Positions 18,036 to 27,164 of a stretch of DNA of 64,000 bases are shown piece by piece. The position numbers and the translations under genes were made by a program. The notes under the pieces were generated by a model, which worked only from the letters and a program-made list of their open reading frames with translations, was not told the DNA's origin and ran no database searches. The first letter of the stretch is position 1, and every line of letters starts with the position of its first letter. The DNA comes from Stenotrophomonas maltophilia (GTDB lineage: Bacteria > Pseudomonadota > Gammaproteobacteria > Xanthomonadales > Xanthomonadaceae), in NCBI RefSeq assembly GCF_023518235.1, contig NZ_CP090423.1:3675001-3739000 (forward strand), written 5' to 3'.

Positions 18036-18742
18036 TGTCGCGTGCGTTGCGCCTGGCCCAGCTTCAACAGCTGTTGCGCCGCCATCGGCGGCCGGTGGCG
18101 GGGCAGGTGCTGGCTGATGCGCTGGGCATCAGCCTGCGCACGTTGTACCGCGACATCGAAACCCTGCGCGCGCAGGGCGCCGACCTGCGCGGTGAGGCCG
18201 GCATCGGTTACCAGCTGGCGCCGAGCGACACCCTGCCGCCGATGACCCTGCCCCCGGCCGAGATCGACGCGCTGGTGCTGGGCCTGCGCTGGGTCGCGGC
18301 CCGTACCGAGCCGGCGTTGGCCGAAGCCGCACGCGATGCGCTGGCGCGTATCGCGCATGTGCTGCCTGCGGCGCGCCGCGAAGCGCTGCGTGACAGTGGT
18401 CTGCGCGTGGGGCCTTCACGCGTCGCGGCCAAGGTGCCGGCAACGCGACTGCAGGTGGTGCGCGAAGCGGTAAGTGCACAGCAACGGCTGCAGTTCGGCT
18501 ACCAGGACGCGCAGGGCCAGCGCACCGAGCGCATCGTCTGGCCGTTCGCGCTGGCCTATTTCGATGAAGTGCCGATGCTGGCCGCGTGGTGCGAGGGTCG
18601 CGAGGATTTTCGCCACTTCAGACTGGACCGCATCCGCCAGGTGCGCGTGCTGGAGGATCGTTACCTTGTGCCGCGCGCTGCCTTGCTGCGGCGCTGGCAG
18701 AAGGCGCAGGGCATCGCCCCGGACTGGCTGGACCGGTCGTAG
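18035..18742 (+). CDS. YafY-type transcriptional regulator (HTH + WYL domain)
   Basis: 235 residues. N-terminal winged helix (about 5-60) with LADALGISLRTLYRDIETLRAQGADLRGE, the HTH_11 signature, then a WYL domain (about 135-225) with RIVWPFALAYFDEVPMLAAWCEGREDFRHFRLDRI. In this copy the WYL tripeptide position reads FAL-YF, as in YafY-like proteins. WYL domains sense nucleic acid or nucleotide-like ligands. It is coupled to the upstream oxidoreductase, which may be its target. The TAG stop lies within a GTAG repeat end. Confidence 0.83.
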   Translation: MSRALRLAQLQQLLRRHRRPVAGQVLADALGISLRTLYRDIETLRAQGADLRGEAGIGYQLAPSDTLPPMTLPPAEIDALVLGLRWVAARTEPALAEAARDALARIAHVLPAARREALRDSGLRVGPSRVAAKVPATRLQVVREAVSAQQRLQFGYQDAQGQRTERIVWPFALAYFDEVPMLAAWCEGREDFRHFRLDRIRQVRVLEDRYLVPRAALLRRWQKAQGIAPDWLDRS

Positions 18743-18930
18743 CGTCGGGCTTGTCCGCCTGCTTCCGCGCTTCGTTTCCTGCTGCTGGCGTGATGGGTTG
18801 GCAGCCTTTGCTCTTAGCTCTGGTAGAGGTCGAGCTTGCTCGACTGCCCTTGATCTTCGCGAACAGCTGTCGAGCAAGCTCGACATCTACCAAGGCAAGG
18901 ACAACAGCTGTCGAGCAAGCTCGACGCTAC
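18739..18930. repeat. Cluster of four SMAG palindromes
   Basis: A degenerate copy starts at 18739 (GTAGCGTCGGGCTTGTCCG) and supplies the stop codon of the WYL gene. GTAGAGGTCGAGCTTGCTCGAC is at 18823-18844. Inverse copies are at about 18868-18890 (TGTCGAGCAAGCTCGACATCTAC) and 18908-18930 (TGTCGAGCAAGCTCGACGCTAC). The 248-base gap before the next gene holds essentially only these repeats. Confidence 0.8.
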
Positions 18931-18990
18931 TGACAGAAACTGTCAGCAGGGCCGTTCCATCATGAACGCTCCCAACCACGGAGCTTTCCC

Positions 18991-19377
18991 ATGTTCATGC
19001 CCAGCACCCTGCTGCAATACGTGCGCGACGTTGCCGCCAGCGCCACCTTCTACAGAGGCATCCTCGGCACGCCACCGGTCGAGCAGTCGCCGGGCTTTGC
19101 CCTGTTCCTGCTTGGCGATGGCGCTGCCTTGGGCCTGTGGCAGCGTGACGACGTGCAACCGTCGGTGTCCGCACAGGCCGGCGCCGCCGAACTGGCGATG
19201 GTGGTGGCCAACCCTGATGCCGTGCAGCAGATGCACGACGCGTGGCGCGCCCTCGGTGTGCAGATCCTGCAGGCGCCGGTGACGCTGGAGTTTGGCCACA
19301 CCTTCGTCGGTGCCGACCCGGATGGCCATCGCCTGCGTGTCTACAGCCGTGCCGAGGGAATGGTCGCCCGCGATTGA
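18991..19377 (+). CDS. VOC-family (glyoxalase/bleomycin-resistance fold) protein
   Basis: 128 residues. The start at 18991 has a GGAG ribosome site seven bases away. The two beta-alpha-beta-beta-beta modules of the vicinal oxygen chelate fold are visible: LLQYVRDVAASATFYRGILG at the start of the first and HTFVGADPDGHRLRVYS at the end of the second. Such proteins range from dioxygenases to antibiotic-binding proteins; this one resembles small drug-binding/uncharacterised members and the substrate cannot be named. It is monocistronic, flanked by repeat clusters. Confidence 0.8.
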   Translation: MFMPSTLLQYVRDVAASATFYRGILGTPPVEQSPGFALFLLGDGAALGLWQRDDVQPSVSAQAGAAELAMVVANPDAVQQMHDAWRALGVQILQAPVTLEFGHTFVGADPDGHRLRVYSRAEGMVARD

Positions 19378-19390
19378 TCGCATGCGTTCT

Positions 19391-19482
19391 GTAGAGCCGA
19401 GCCGATGCTCGGCTTGCGTTTCAGTAGATTCACGCCATGCGTGGATGAAGGTAAAAGGCAGCCGGGCACGGCTCGGCTCTAC
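19391..19482. repeat. SMAG palindromes, inverted pair with a third degenerate copy
   Basis: GTAGAGCCGAGCCGATGCTCGGCT at 19391-19414 and, inverted, AGCCGGGCACGGCTCGGCTCTAC at 19460-19482, with a degenerate TTCACGCCATGCGTGGAT palindrome between them (about 19428-19445). Confidence 0.78.
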
Positions 19483-19496
19483 AGTAGAGCGCGCAC

Positions 19497-19525
19497 AAAA
19501 AAACGCCGGGCATTGCCCGGCGTTT
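19497..19525 (-). terminator. Intrinsic terminator of the 2-oxo acid dehydrogenase operon
   Basis: On the minus strand AAACGCCGGGC and GCCCGGCGTTT form an 11-bp stem with a 3-base loop, followed by a run of seven U (A-run 19497-19503 on the plus strand). It lies 25 bases after the E2 stop codon. Confidence 0.85.
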
Positions 19526-19549
19526 CCTGTGTTTCAGAGGGGGGGCCGA

Positions 19550-20938
19550 TCAGCTGGCCAGCGCCAGGTCGTCCATCATCGCGCGCAGGAAGCGTGCGGC
19601 CTCGCCGCCCGTCGCCGCGCGGTGGTCGAAGGTGACCGACAGCGGGATCACCTTGTGCGCTTCCACGCCGCCCATCACCGGGGTCATCTGGTGGCGGGCA
19701 CGGCCGGCACCGACGATGGCCACGCACGGCGGCACCACGACCGGGGTCGCGTAGCGGCCGGCGAACATGCCGAAGTTGGACAGCGAGATGGTGTAGCCGC
19801 TCAGTTCCGAGGCAGCGATCGAACGCGATTCGACCTGCTCGCGCAGGCGGTTCACGCCCTCGCGGATGCCACGCGCATCGAGCATGTCGGCATTGCGCAG
19901 CGCGGGCACGAACAGGCCATCGTCGGTGTCCACGGCGATGCCGATGTCCACCTGGGCGTGCAGGGTGCGGGTCAGCGCTTCACCGTCGAACCAGGCGTTC
20001 ATCGCCGGCACCTTCTGCGCGGCCACCACGATCGAACGCACCAGGCGTGCGGTGACGTCGTTGCCCGGCAGCCAGGCATGGATGTCGGCGTCGTCGTTCA
20101 GCGTGGTCGGCACGACCTTGCTGTGCGCATCGGCCATGACGCGGGCCATATTGCGGCGCACGCCCTTCAGCGGCTCCGGCTGGCCCTTGGCGACCACGCC
20201 CGGCGGCTGGGTGCGCATCGGCTTGCCGGCGGCAGACAGCGGGGTGCGGGCTTCGCTCTGCACCGGGGCAGACACCTGCGCCGGGGCCGGGGCGGCATAC
20301 GCGGCGGCAGCGACCGGCGCTGGCGCAGCGCCGAGCTTGGCGGTGCCGTTGGCGGCGGCCTGCTTGACGTCGGCCATGGTCACCGCGCCATCGGTGCCGG
20401 TGGCAGGCACGCGGCTCAGGTCCACGCCCAGCTTGCGCGCCATCGCACGCACGGCCGGCACGGCCTTGACGCCGCCGACGGCCAGCGCCTGCTCGGCGTG
20501 CACGGCGTTGGAGCTCTGCATCGCGCCAACCACGGTGCCGGCGTCATCACGCTCGGCGGCAACCGGCTTGGCTTCTGCGGCAGCCACCGGGGCGGCAGCG
20601 GTCGGCAGCGGCGGCGGAGTCGGTGCGGTGGCCGGCGCGGCATGGCCGTGGCTGTGGCCGGTGTCCTGGCCATCAGCGCGCTGCGGCAGGTTCGGGTCCA
20701 GTTCGAAGCTGGCCAGCACCGAGCCGGTCGGGATGATGTCGCCGGCGCCGCCGGACAGCTTCAGCACCTTGCCGGAGAACGGCGAGGGCACTTCGACGAC
20801 GGCCTTGGCGGTCTCCATCGAGACCAGCGGCTCGTCCAGCTTGATCACATCGCCTTCCTTGACGAACCACTCGACGATGGTCGCGTCCGGCAGGCCTTCG
20901 CCCAGGTCGGGCAGGTTGAAGTTCTTGGTCTGGCTCAT
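19550..20938 (-). CDS. Dihydrolipoamide acyltransferase (E2) of a 2-oxo acid dehydrogenase complex
   Basis: 462 residues. One lipoyl domain (about 5-80) with the lipoylated Lys in METAKAVVEV; an Ala/Pro-rich linker; a peripheral subunit-binding domain (about 165-200, VRAMARKLGVDLSRVPATGTDG); then the acyltransferase core. Transfers the acyl group from E1-bound thiamine to CoA. Catalytic-core motif reads VTFDHRAATGGEAARFL: the His is present, but the usual Asp of HxxxDG is Thr. This may be a subfamily trait. Last gene of an operon with E1alpha, E1beta and an SH3 gene; no E3 gene is in the window. E1 features favour a branched-chain rather than pyruvate substrate. Confidence 0.88.
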   Translation of the reverse strand: MSQTKNFNLPDLGEGLPDATIVEWFVKEGDVIKLDEPLVSMETAKAVVEVPSPFSGKVLKLSGGAGDIIPTGSVLASFELDPNLPQRADGQDTGHSHGHAAPATAPTPPPLPTAAAPVAAAEAKPVAAERDDAGTVVGAMQSSNAVHAEQALAVGGVKAVPAVRAMARKLGVDLSRVPATGTDGAVTMADVKQAAANGTAKLGAAPAPVAAAAYAAPAPAQVSAPVQSEARTPLSAAGKPMRTQPPGVVAKGQPEPLKGVRRNMARVMADAHSKVVPTTLNDDADIHAWLPGNDVTARLVRSIVVAAQKVPAMNAWFDGEALTRTLHAQVDIGIAVDTDDGLFVPALRNADMLDARGIREGVNRLREQVESRSIAASELSGYTISLSNFGMFAGRYATPVVVPPCVAIVGAGRARHQMTPVMGGVEAHKVIPLSVTFDHRAATGGEAARFLRAMMDDLALAS

Positions 20939-21288
20939 TTGCAGTTCTCTTCCAGCAGTTCCAGTTCGCGGGCCGGCAGCCAGCCCGTCGCGCCATTGGC
21001 GCGCTCGGACCACCACCACCCACCGTGTTCGTGATGAAGCTTCACCATCTCGCCACTTTCCACATCCAGCTCGCGGGCGTCGTAGTCGCACAGGGCTTCG
21101 GCGCGACCCTCGTCCAGCAGCTGCAGCCAGGCGATGGGCGCCCATCCAGCGCGCCCATCGTTGGTGCGTACCCAGGCAAACGCCGGCCATTCCTCGTCAC
21201 GTACACCGACTTCGACGATCTGGCCGGCGCGGAACCGGAGCGGGTTGGGATACTGGCTGCGGTAAGCCCCCAGAAGGCGGGCCCGCAT
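20935..21288 (-). CDS. Small tandem SH3-domain protein inside the dehydrogenase operon
   Basis: 117 residues from the ATG at 21288. Two SH3-like modules: residues about 1-58 (ARLLGAYRSQYPNPLRF, WVRTNDGRAGWAPIAWLQLL) and about 60-114 (EALCDYDARELDVESGEMV, WWWSERANGATGWLPARELELL). ALYDY-type and GWxP motifs are clear in both. No signal peptide or membrane helix, so cytosolic. The start lies one base after the E1beta stop, and its stop overlaps the E2 start by four bases (ATGA), so it is translationally locked into the operon. Its role is unknown; a scaffold or regulatory subunit binding a Pro-rich partner, such as the E2 linker, is conceivable. Confidence 0.75.
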   Translation of the reverse strand: MRARLLGAYRSQYPNPLRFRAGQIVEVGVRDEEWPAFAWVRTNDGRAGWAPIAWLQLLDEGRAEALCDYDARELDVESGEMVKLHHEHGGWWWSERANGATGWLPARELELLEENCK

Positions 21289-21289
21289 G

Positions 21290-22276
21290 TCAGCCGGCCG
21301 CCACCGCGCGCTTGGCCGCCGCCACGATCCGCTCAACGCTCGGCAGGTACTTCATTTCCAGGCGGAACAGCGGAATGTGGGTGTCGTAGCCAGTGACGCG
21401 CTCGACCGGGGCCAGCAGGTCGTAGATCGATTCCTCAGCCAGGCGCGCGGCGATCTCGGCGCCGAAGCCCGCGGTCTTCGGGGCCTCCTGCACGATCACG
21501 CAGCGGCCGGTCTTGGCCACCGATTCGGCGATGGTGGCGAAGTCCAGCGGACGCAGCGTGGCCACGTCGATGACTTCGGCACTGATGCCTTCGCCGGCCA
21601 GCTTGTCGGCCGCTTCCAGCGCTTCCTTCACCTGCGCGCCCCAGGTCACCAGGGTCACGTCGGTGCCGTCGCGCAGCACGAAGCAGACGTCCAGCGGCAA
21701 CGCTTCGCCGTCGTTGACGACCACTTCCTTGTACTGGCGATAGATGCGCTTGGGCTCCATATAGATCACCGGATCCGGTTCGCGGATCGCGGCCAGCAGC
21801 AGGCCATAGGCACGCTGCGGCGAGGACGGCAGCACCACGCGCAGGCCCGGCACGTTGGTGAAGATCGCCTCGTTGGCTTCGCTGTGGTGTTCCGGCGCGC
21901 GGATGCCGCCGCCCCACGGCACGCGCAGCACCATCGGGCAGTGCAGGCGGCCACGGGTGCGGTAACGCAGGCGTGCGGCGTGGCAGACGATATGGTCGAC
22001 CATCGGATACATGAAACCGTCGAACTGGGCCTCGGCCACCGGCTTCATGCCCTGCGCGGCAAGACCAATGGTCAGGCCGGCGATGGTGGTTTCATCCAGC
22101 GGGGTGTCGAGGATGCGCTCGGCGCCGAAGCGCTGCTGCAGGCCGGCGGTGGCGCGGAACACGCCGCCGTTGACGCCCACGTCCTCGCCCAGCACCAGCA
22201 CCGACGGATCATGCTCCAGCTCCCAGGCCAAGGCCTGGGTGATGGCTTCGATGAGGGTGATCGGCGTGGTGGTCAT
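21290..22276 (-). CDS. 2-oxo acid dehydrogenase E1 component, beta subunit
   Basis: 328 residues from the ATG at 22276 (ribosome site GGAGAAG). Transketolase pyrimidine domain (VLVLGEDVGVNGGVFRATAGLQQRFG, with catalytic Glu) and the C-terminal transketolase domain (VTLVTWGAQVKEALEAADKL, EVIDVATLRPLD). It pairs with E1alpha to decarboxylate a 2-oxo acid using thiamine diphosphate. The sequence YMEPKRIYRQ is usual in branched-chain E1beta. An in-frame ATG at 22357 with an equally good GGAG site would add 27 residues and overlap the E1alpha stop by eight bases, so the start is uncertain. Confidence 0.88.
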   Translation of the reverse strand: MTTTPITLIEAITQALAWELEHDPSVLVLGEDVGVNGGVFRATAGLQQRFGAERILDTPLDETTIAGLTIGLAAQGMKPVAEAQFDGFMYPMVDHIVCHAARLRYRTRGRLHCPMVLRVPWGGGIRAPEHHSEANEAIFTNVPGLRVVLPSSPQRAYGLLLAAIREPDPVIYMEPKRIYRQYKEVVVNDGEALPLDVCFVLRDGTDVTLVTWGAQVKEALEAADKLAGEGISAEVIDVATLRPLDFATIAESVAKTGRCVIVQEAPKTAGFGAEIAARLAEESIYDLLAPVERVTGYDTHIPLFRLEMKYLPSVERIVAAAKRAVAAG

Positions 22277-22349
22277 GCTTTCTTCTCCGCGCGCGATGGC
22301 AGCGCTGTCGGCGGCGTTGATGTGCGCGCCGGGCGCGCCGTTCTTGATC

Positions 22350-23432
22350 TCATCCATGGCGCTTCTCCAGGGCAATCGCCTGGGCACGCTGGGCCAGCAG
22401 GTCCGGCGGCGGATCGGCATACAGGAAATCGAACATCGCCTCGACCGGCTGCACCGGCGTGTTGAGGTACAGGTTCACTTCCTCGTCCACGCGCGTGCCG
22501 CACTCGGCAACCCAGGCGGTTTCTTCTTCTTCGCTCCACACACCAGCGTTGATCAGGTACTTGCGCAGGCGCAGCATCGGTTCGCGCTGCCAGGCATCCT
22601 TCACCTCGGCATCGTCACGGTAGCGGCGCGCGTCATCGGCGGTGGTGTGGTCGGACAGGCGGTAGGTCATCAGTTCCAGCACGGTGCCACCGTCGCCGGC
22701 CAGCGCACGTTCGCGCGCCTGTTCCATCGCCGCCAGCACCGCAATCAGATCGTTGCCATCCACCTGCAGGCAGTGCAGGCCGCCGGCCAGGCCCTTCTGC
22801 GCCAGCGTCTCGGCACCGGTCTGGGCCGAACGCGGAACCGAGATGGCCCAGCCGTTGTTGACGATGCACAGGATCAGCGGCAGCTTGTAGGCGCCAGCCG
22901 AGTTCAGCGCTGCGTAGAAGTCGGTCTTGGAGCTGCCACCGTCACCGCATACCGCCACGGCGATCTGCGCTTCCTTGTTGAGCTTGAACTTCAGCGCGGC
23001 ACCTGCGGCGTGCAGGCACTGGGTGGAGATCGGCACGCAGAACGGGAAGTCCTTGGCCGCGTTGCCACCGTAGTCGTTGCCGCGCTCGTCGCCGCCCCAG
23101 TACATCAGCACGTCGTGCGGGCGCACGCCACGCATGAACATCGCGCCGTACTCGCGGTACGAAGGGGCGAACACGTCGTCCTTCTGCATCGCAGCGCCGA
23201 TGCCCACGTGCGCCGCTTCGTGGCCCAGGCAGGCGGCATAGGTGCCGAGCTTGCCGGTGCGCTGCAGCGCGATGGACTTGCTGTCGAACGTGCGTACGAA
23301 CAGCATCTGCTTGAACAGCGGTACCAGGACCTTGGGGTCGCGCAGCGACGCGGGCAGGTCATCGCGGACGAGCTTGCCGTCCGCGTCCAGGTACTGCAGG
23401 TATTCGATCTTGAATTCAGCGGCAACCGTCAT
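22350..23432 (-). CDS. 2-oxo acid dehydrogenase E1 component, alpha subunit (branched-chain type)
   Basis: 360 residues from the ATG at 23432 (GAAGG about ten bases upstream). The thiamine diphosphate motif starts AVCGDGGSSKTDFYAALNSAG and ends IVNNGWAIS. Resemblance to branched-chain E1alpha is seen in LQVDGNDLIAV, MTYRLSDHTTADDARRYR and YLINAGVWSEEEETAW. First gene of the operon E1alpha-E1beta-SH3-E2. Oxidative decarboxylation of 2-oxoisovalerate and related acids feeds branched-chain acyl-CoA, the primers of the iso/anteiso fatty acids that dominate in Xanthomonadaceae. Naming it bkdA is inference; pyruvate as substrate is not excluded. Confidence 0.87.
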   Translation of the reverse strand: MTVAAEFKIEYLQYLDADGKLVRDDLPASLRDPKVLVPLFKQMLFVRTFDSKSIALQRTGKLGTYAACLGHEAAHVGIGAAMQKDDVFAPSYREYGAMFMRGVRPHDVLMYWGGDERGNDYGGNAAKDFPFCVPISTQCLHAAGAALKFKLNKEAQIAVAVCGDGGSSKTDFYAALNSAGAYKLPLILCIVNNGWAISVPRSAQTGAETLAQKGLAGGLHCLQVDGNDLIAVLAAMEQARERALAGDGGTVLELMTYRLSDHTTADDARRYRDDAEVKDAWQREPMLRLRKYLINAGVWSEEEETAWVAECGTRVDEEVNLYLNTPVQPVEAMFDFLYADPPPDLLAQRAQAIALEKRHG

Positions 23433-23767
23433 TGCGTACTGCACCTTCGACAGAGAAGTTACAAATGATATGAATCGCCATGTTAAGGAACGCGTACGGA
23501 ATAGCCTTCCTGCGCCGCAACACGGCGATTCCCCGTTTTACCCCTGCCGGTGGGTGGGGGGCCAATAACAACAACGTATTCAGTCGTTGCTGCAAAGCAT
23601 CAGAATACGCCTCTGGCTGACCGCCAGCGCAACGCCCTGATCGGTTCCACGCGCAGCCCCGGTATCGGCCGATGCTCCACGGCCAACCGCACGGCCCGGT
23701 ATGGACCCGGCGGCTGCCAGCGCGGCGGCAACGCGCTACCCTTGCCGCCCCTGATCTGGTCCCACCC
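23433..23767. other. Divergent intergenic region between E1alpha and kynA
   Basis: 335 bases with no convincing gene. The stretch near 23455-23490 is unusually AT-rich for this genome (GTTACAAATGATATGAATCG) and probably holds the promoter of the dehydrogenase operon on the minus strand (TATCAT-like -10). A second AT-rich patch at about 23567-23580 (CAATAACAACAACG) may serve kynA. Transcription signals cannot be fixed further. Confidence 0.4.
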
Positions 23768-24643
23768 ATGTCCGTCGACAACAACCAACGCGACCTCGAA
23801 GCCGGCATCCACACCGATCTGCACGGGCGCCTGACCTACGGCGGCTACCTGCGGCTGGACCAGCTGCTGAGCGCGCAGCAGCCGCTGTCCAACCCGCCGC
23901 ACCACGACGAGATGCTGTTCATCATCCAGCACCAGACCTCGGAGCTGTGGCTGAAGCTGCTGGGTCACGAGCTGCGTGCAGCGATCGGCTTCCTGCAGCG
24001 TGATGAAGTCTGGCAGTGCCGCAAGGTGCTGGCGCGCAGCAAGCAGGTGCTGCGCCAGCTGACCGAGCAGTGGTCTGTGCTGGAAACGCTGACCCCCTCC
24101 GAATACATGGGTTTCCGCGACGTGCTGGGCCCATCCTCGGGTTTCCAGTCGCTGCAGTACCGCTACATCGAGTTCCTGCTGGGCAACAAGAACGCGCAGA
24201 TGCTGCAGGTGTTCGAGCACGACCCGGCCGGCCAGGCGCAGCTGCGCACCGTGCTGGAGGCGCCGAGCCTGTACGAGGAGTTCCTCAAGTACCTGGCCCG
24301 CTTCGGCCATGCCGTGCCGGTGGTGTACGAAACCCACGACTGGACCCAGCCGCATGTGGCCGACGACGCCCTGCAGCCGGTGTTCGAGCGCATCTACCAG
24401 GACACCGACCGCTACTGGCGCGAATACTCGCTGTGCGAAGACCTGGTGGACCTGGAGACCGCCTTCCAGCTCTGGCGCTTCCGCCACATGCGTACGGTGA
24501 TGCGGGTGATCGGCTTCAAGCGCGGCACGGGCGGCTCGTCCGGGGTGGGCTTCCTGCGCCAGGCGCTGGAGCTGACCTTCTTCCCCGAGCTGTTCCAGGT
24601 GCGCACCACCCTGCAGGCCGCGCCCCCGGCAGAACGGGGCTGA
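23768..24643 (+). CDS. kynA: Tryptophan 2,3-dioxygenase
   Basis: 291 residues from the ATG at 23768. Heme enzyme that opens the indole ring of L-tryptophan to N-formylkynurenine. Conserved segments: [33 protein letters not shown] (distal His and substrate contact), [42 protein letters not shown] (proximal His and the C-terminal GTGGS substrate loop). Length matches bacterial TDO. No kynB or kynU is adjacent, so the rest of the kynurenine route is elsewhere. It lies divergent from the 2-oxo acid dehydrogenase operon and upstream of a peptide transporter, in a region rich in amino-acid catabolism. Confidence 0.95.
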   Translation: MSVDNNQRDLEAGIHTDLHGRLTYGGYLRLDQLLSAQQPLSNPPHHDEMLFIIQHQTSELWLKLLGHELRAAIGFLQRDEVWQCRKVLARSKQVLRQLTEQWSVLETLTPSEYMGFRDVLGPSSGFQSLQYRYIEFLLGNKNAQMLQVFEHDPAGQAQLRTVLEAPSLYEEFLKYLARFGHAVPVVYETHDWTQPHVADDALQPVFERIYQDTDRYWREYSLCEDLVDLETAFQLWRFRHMRTVMRVIGFKRGTGGSSGVGFLRQALELTFFPELFQVRTTLQAAPPAERG

Positions 24644-24824
24644 TGCGCATTCAGCTTGGACCCCGGCAGGTGGCTGGATCGTTTCAGATGCAAGTTCAGC
24701 GAGCAGGTGGGCACCTGCCTCAAACGGCGTGTATTTGACGTGAACGCCACAAGTCGGTGATCCTCGCGCGTTGCTTCAACTGCACATCGGACGTGCTCGT
24801 CATCCACCGAACCAGGAAACCCGC

Positions 24825-26324
<1,500 letters not shown>

Positions 26325-26343
26325 TGATGAGAGGGTAGAAGGC

Positions 26344-26943
26344 ATGCGCATGAAGCTCGGTGGTGCAATGGTGGTGGTCTGTGCGGCGCTGATCGGCGCC
26401 TGTTCCCAACCGCAACCGCCTGCCGCCGCCGAGCCCACGCAGCCTCTGGATACCCGACCCACCGAGCCACCGGTCGCTGACCCCAGCGAACCGGTGGCCT
26501 CGGGCAACACCCCGGTGGCGGCGGACATCGCCGCCATCGCCGGGCTCGGCGCGCAGTTCGACCCGGCCCGCAACCCCGCCGACGACCTGGCCACCGCCAA
26601 GGTGGAAGCCCAGCGCGGCAAGAAGCGCATCCTGCTGGAGGTCGGCAACGCCGCCTGCGACCGTTGCCACGCGCTGGATGAGATCGTGGAAGGCAACGGC
26701 GACCTGCGCCGCTTCCGCGATGCCCACTACGTGTGGGTGAAGGTCAATGTCAGTGACGAACAACCCAACACCGCCTTCTTCGCCCAGTTCCCGGTGATGG
26801 AGCGCGACTATCCGCACCTGCTGGTGCTGGATGCCGACGGCGGCCTGCTGGTCTCGCAGGCCACTGCCGAGCTGCGCCGGGGCGAAGCGTTCCAGCCCGC
26901 GCGGGTGAGCGCCTTCCTCAAGCAATGGGCACCCGCCCGGTAG
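26344..26943 (+). CDS. Thioredoxin-like lipoprotein
   Basis: 199 residues. Lipoprotein signal with lipobox IGAC (Cys near residue 20), a Pro-rich spacer, then a thioredoxin-fold domain (about 80-195) with KKRILLEVGNAACDRCHALDEIV; the redox motif is CDRC. Expected to be membrane-anchored in the periplasm, reducing or isomerising disulfides. The second ATG at 26350 is better spaced from AGAAGG and may be the true start. The stop codon TAG belongs to the GTAG end of a SMAG element. Confidence 0.8.
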   Translation: MRMKLGGAMVVVCAALIGACSQPQPPAAAEPTQPLDTRPTEPPVADPSEPVASGNTPVAADIAAIAGLGAQFDPARNPADDLATAKVEAQRGKKRILLEVGNAACDRCHALDEIVEGNGDLRRFRDAHYVWVKVNVSDEQPNTAFFAQFPVMERDYPHLLVLDADGGLLVSQATAELRRGEAFQPARVSAFLKQWAPAR

Positions 26944-27055
26944 TGCCGGCCGCTGGCCGGCAGGCTCTGGTGGGTGCCATCTGCTGGCCACCCACCTGGT
27001 GGGTGCCGACCGTTGGTCGGCATTGAGGCACATCCACGCCTCGCGTGGCTCTACT
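26940..27055. repeat. SMAG cluster
   Basis: GTAGTGCCGGCCGCTGGCCGGCA begins at 26940 and provides the TAG stop of the lipoprotein gene. TGCCGACCGTTGGTCGGCA (about 27004-27022) and ATCCACGCCTCGCGTGGCTCTAC (about 27032-27054, inverse) follow, plus a GGGTGCCATCTGCTGGCCACCC stem between. Confidence 0.75.
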
Positions 27056-27164
27056 GCGCGCGCCGTCACACTCCCTGAATCGGCATCTCAACTTCGCGAC
27101 GCGCTCGCCGTTACCGGCAAGGACCTCAGTCGACATCCCGTCGATGCTCCCTACCGGAACGCCC

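Noticed and set aside
18739..18930. Repeat cluster as a possible CRISPR array
   Set aside because: Repeats are palindromic, of variable sequence and spacing and in mixed orientation, and no cas gene is near; they are SMAG elements.
19550..23432. Pyruvate dehydrogenase complex (pdhABC)
   Set aside because: Not excluded, but E1alpha segments around the DGND and MTYR motifs agree better with branched-chain 2-oxo acid dehydrogenases, so no pdh symbols were assigned.
26941..27164. Start of the 379-residue protein at 27045
   Set aside because: The first 40 codons of that longer frame come from the end of a SMAG element and arginine-rich leader without a ribosome site; 27165 is preferred.
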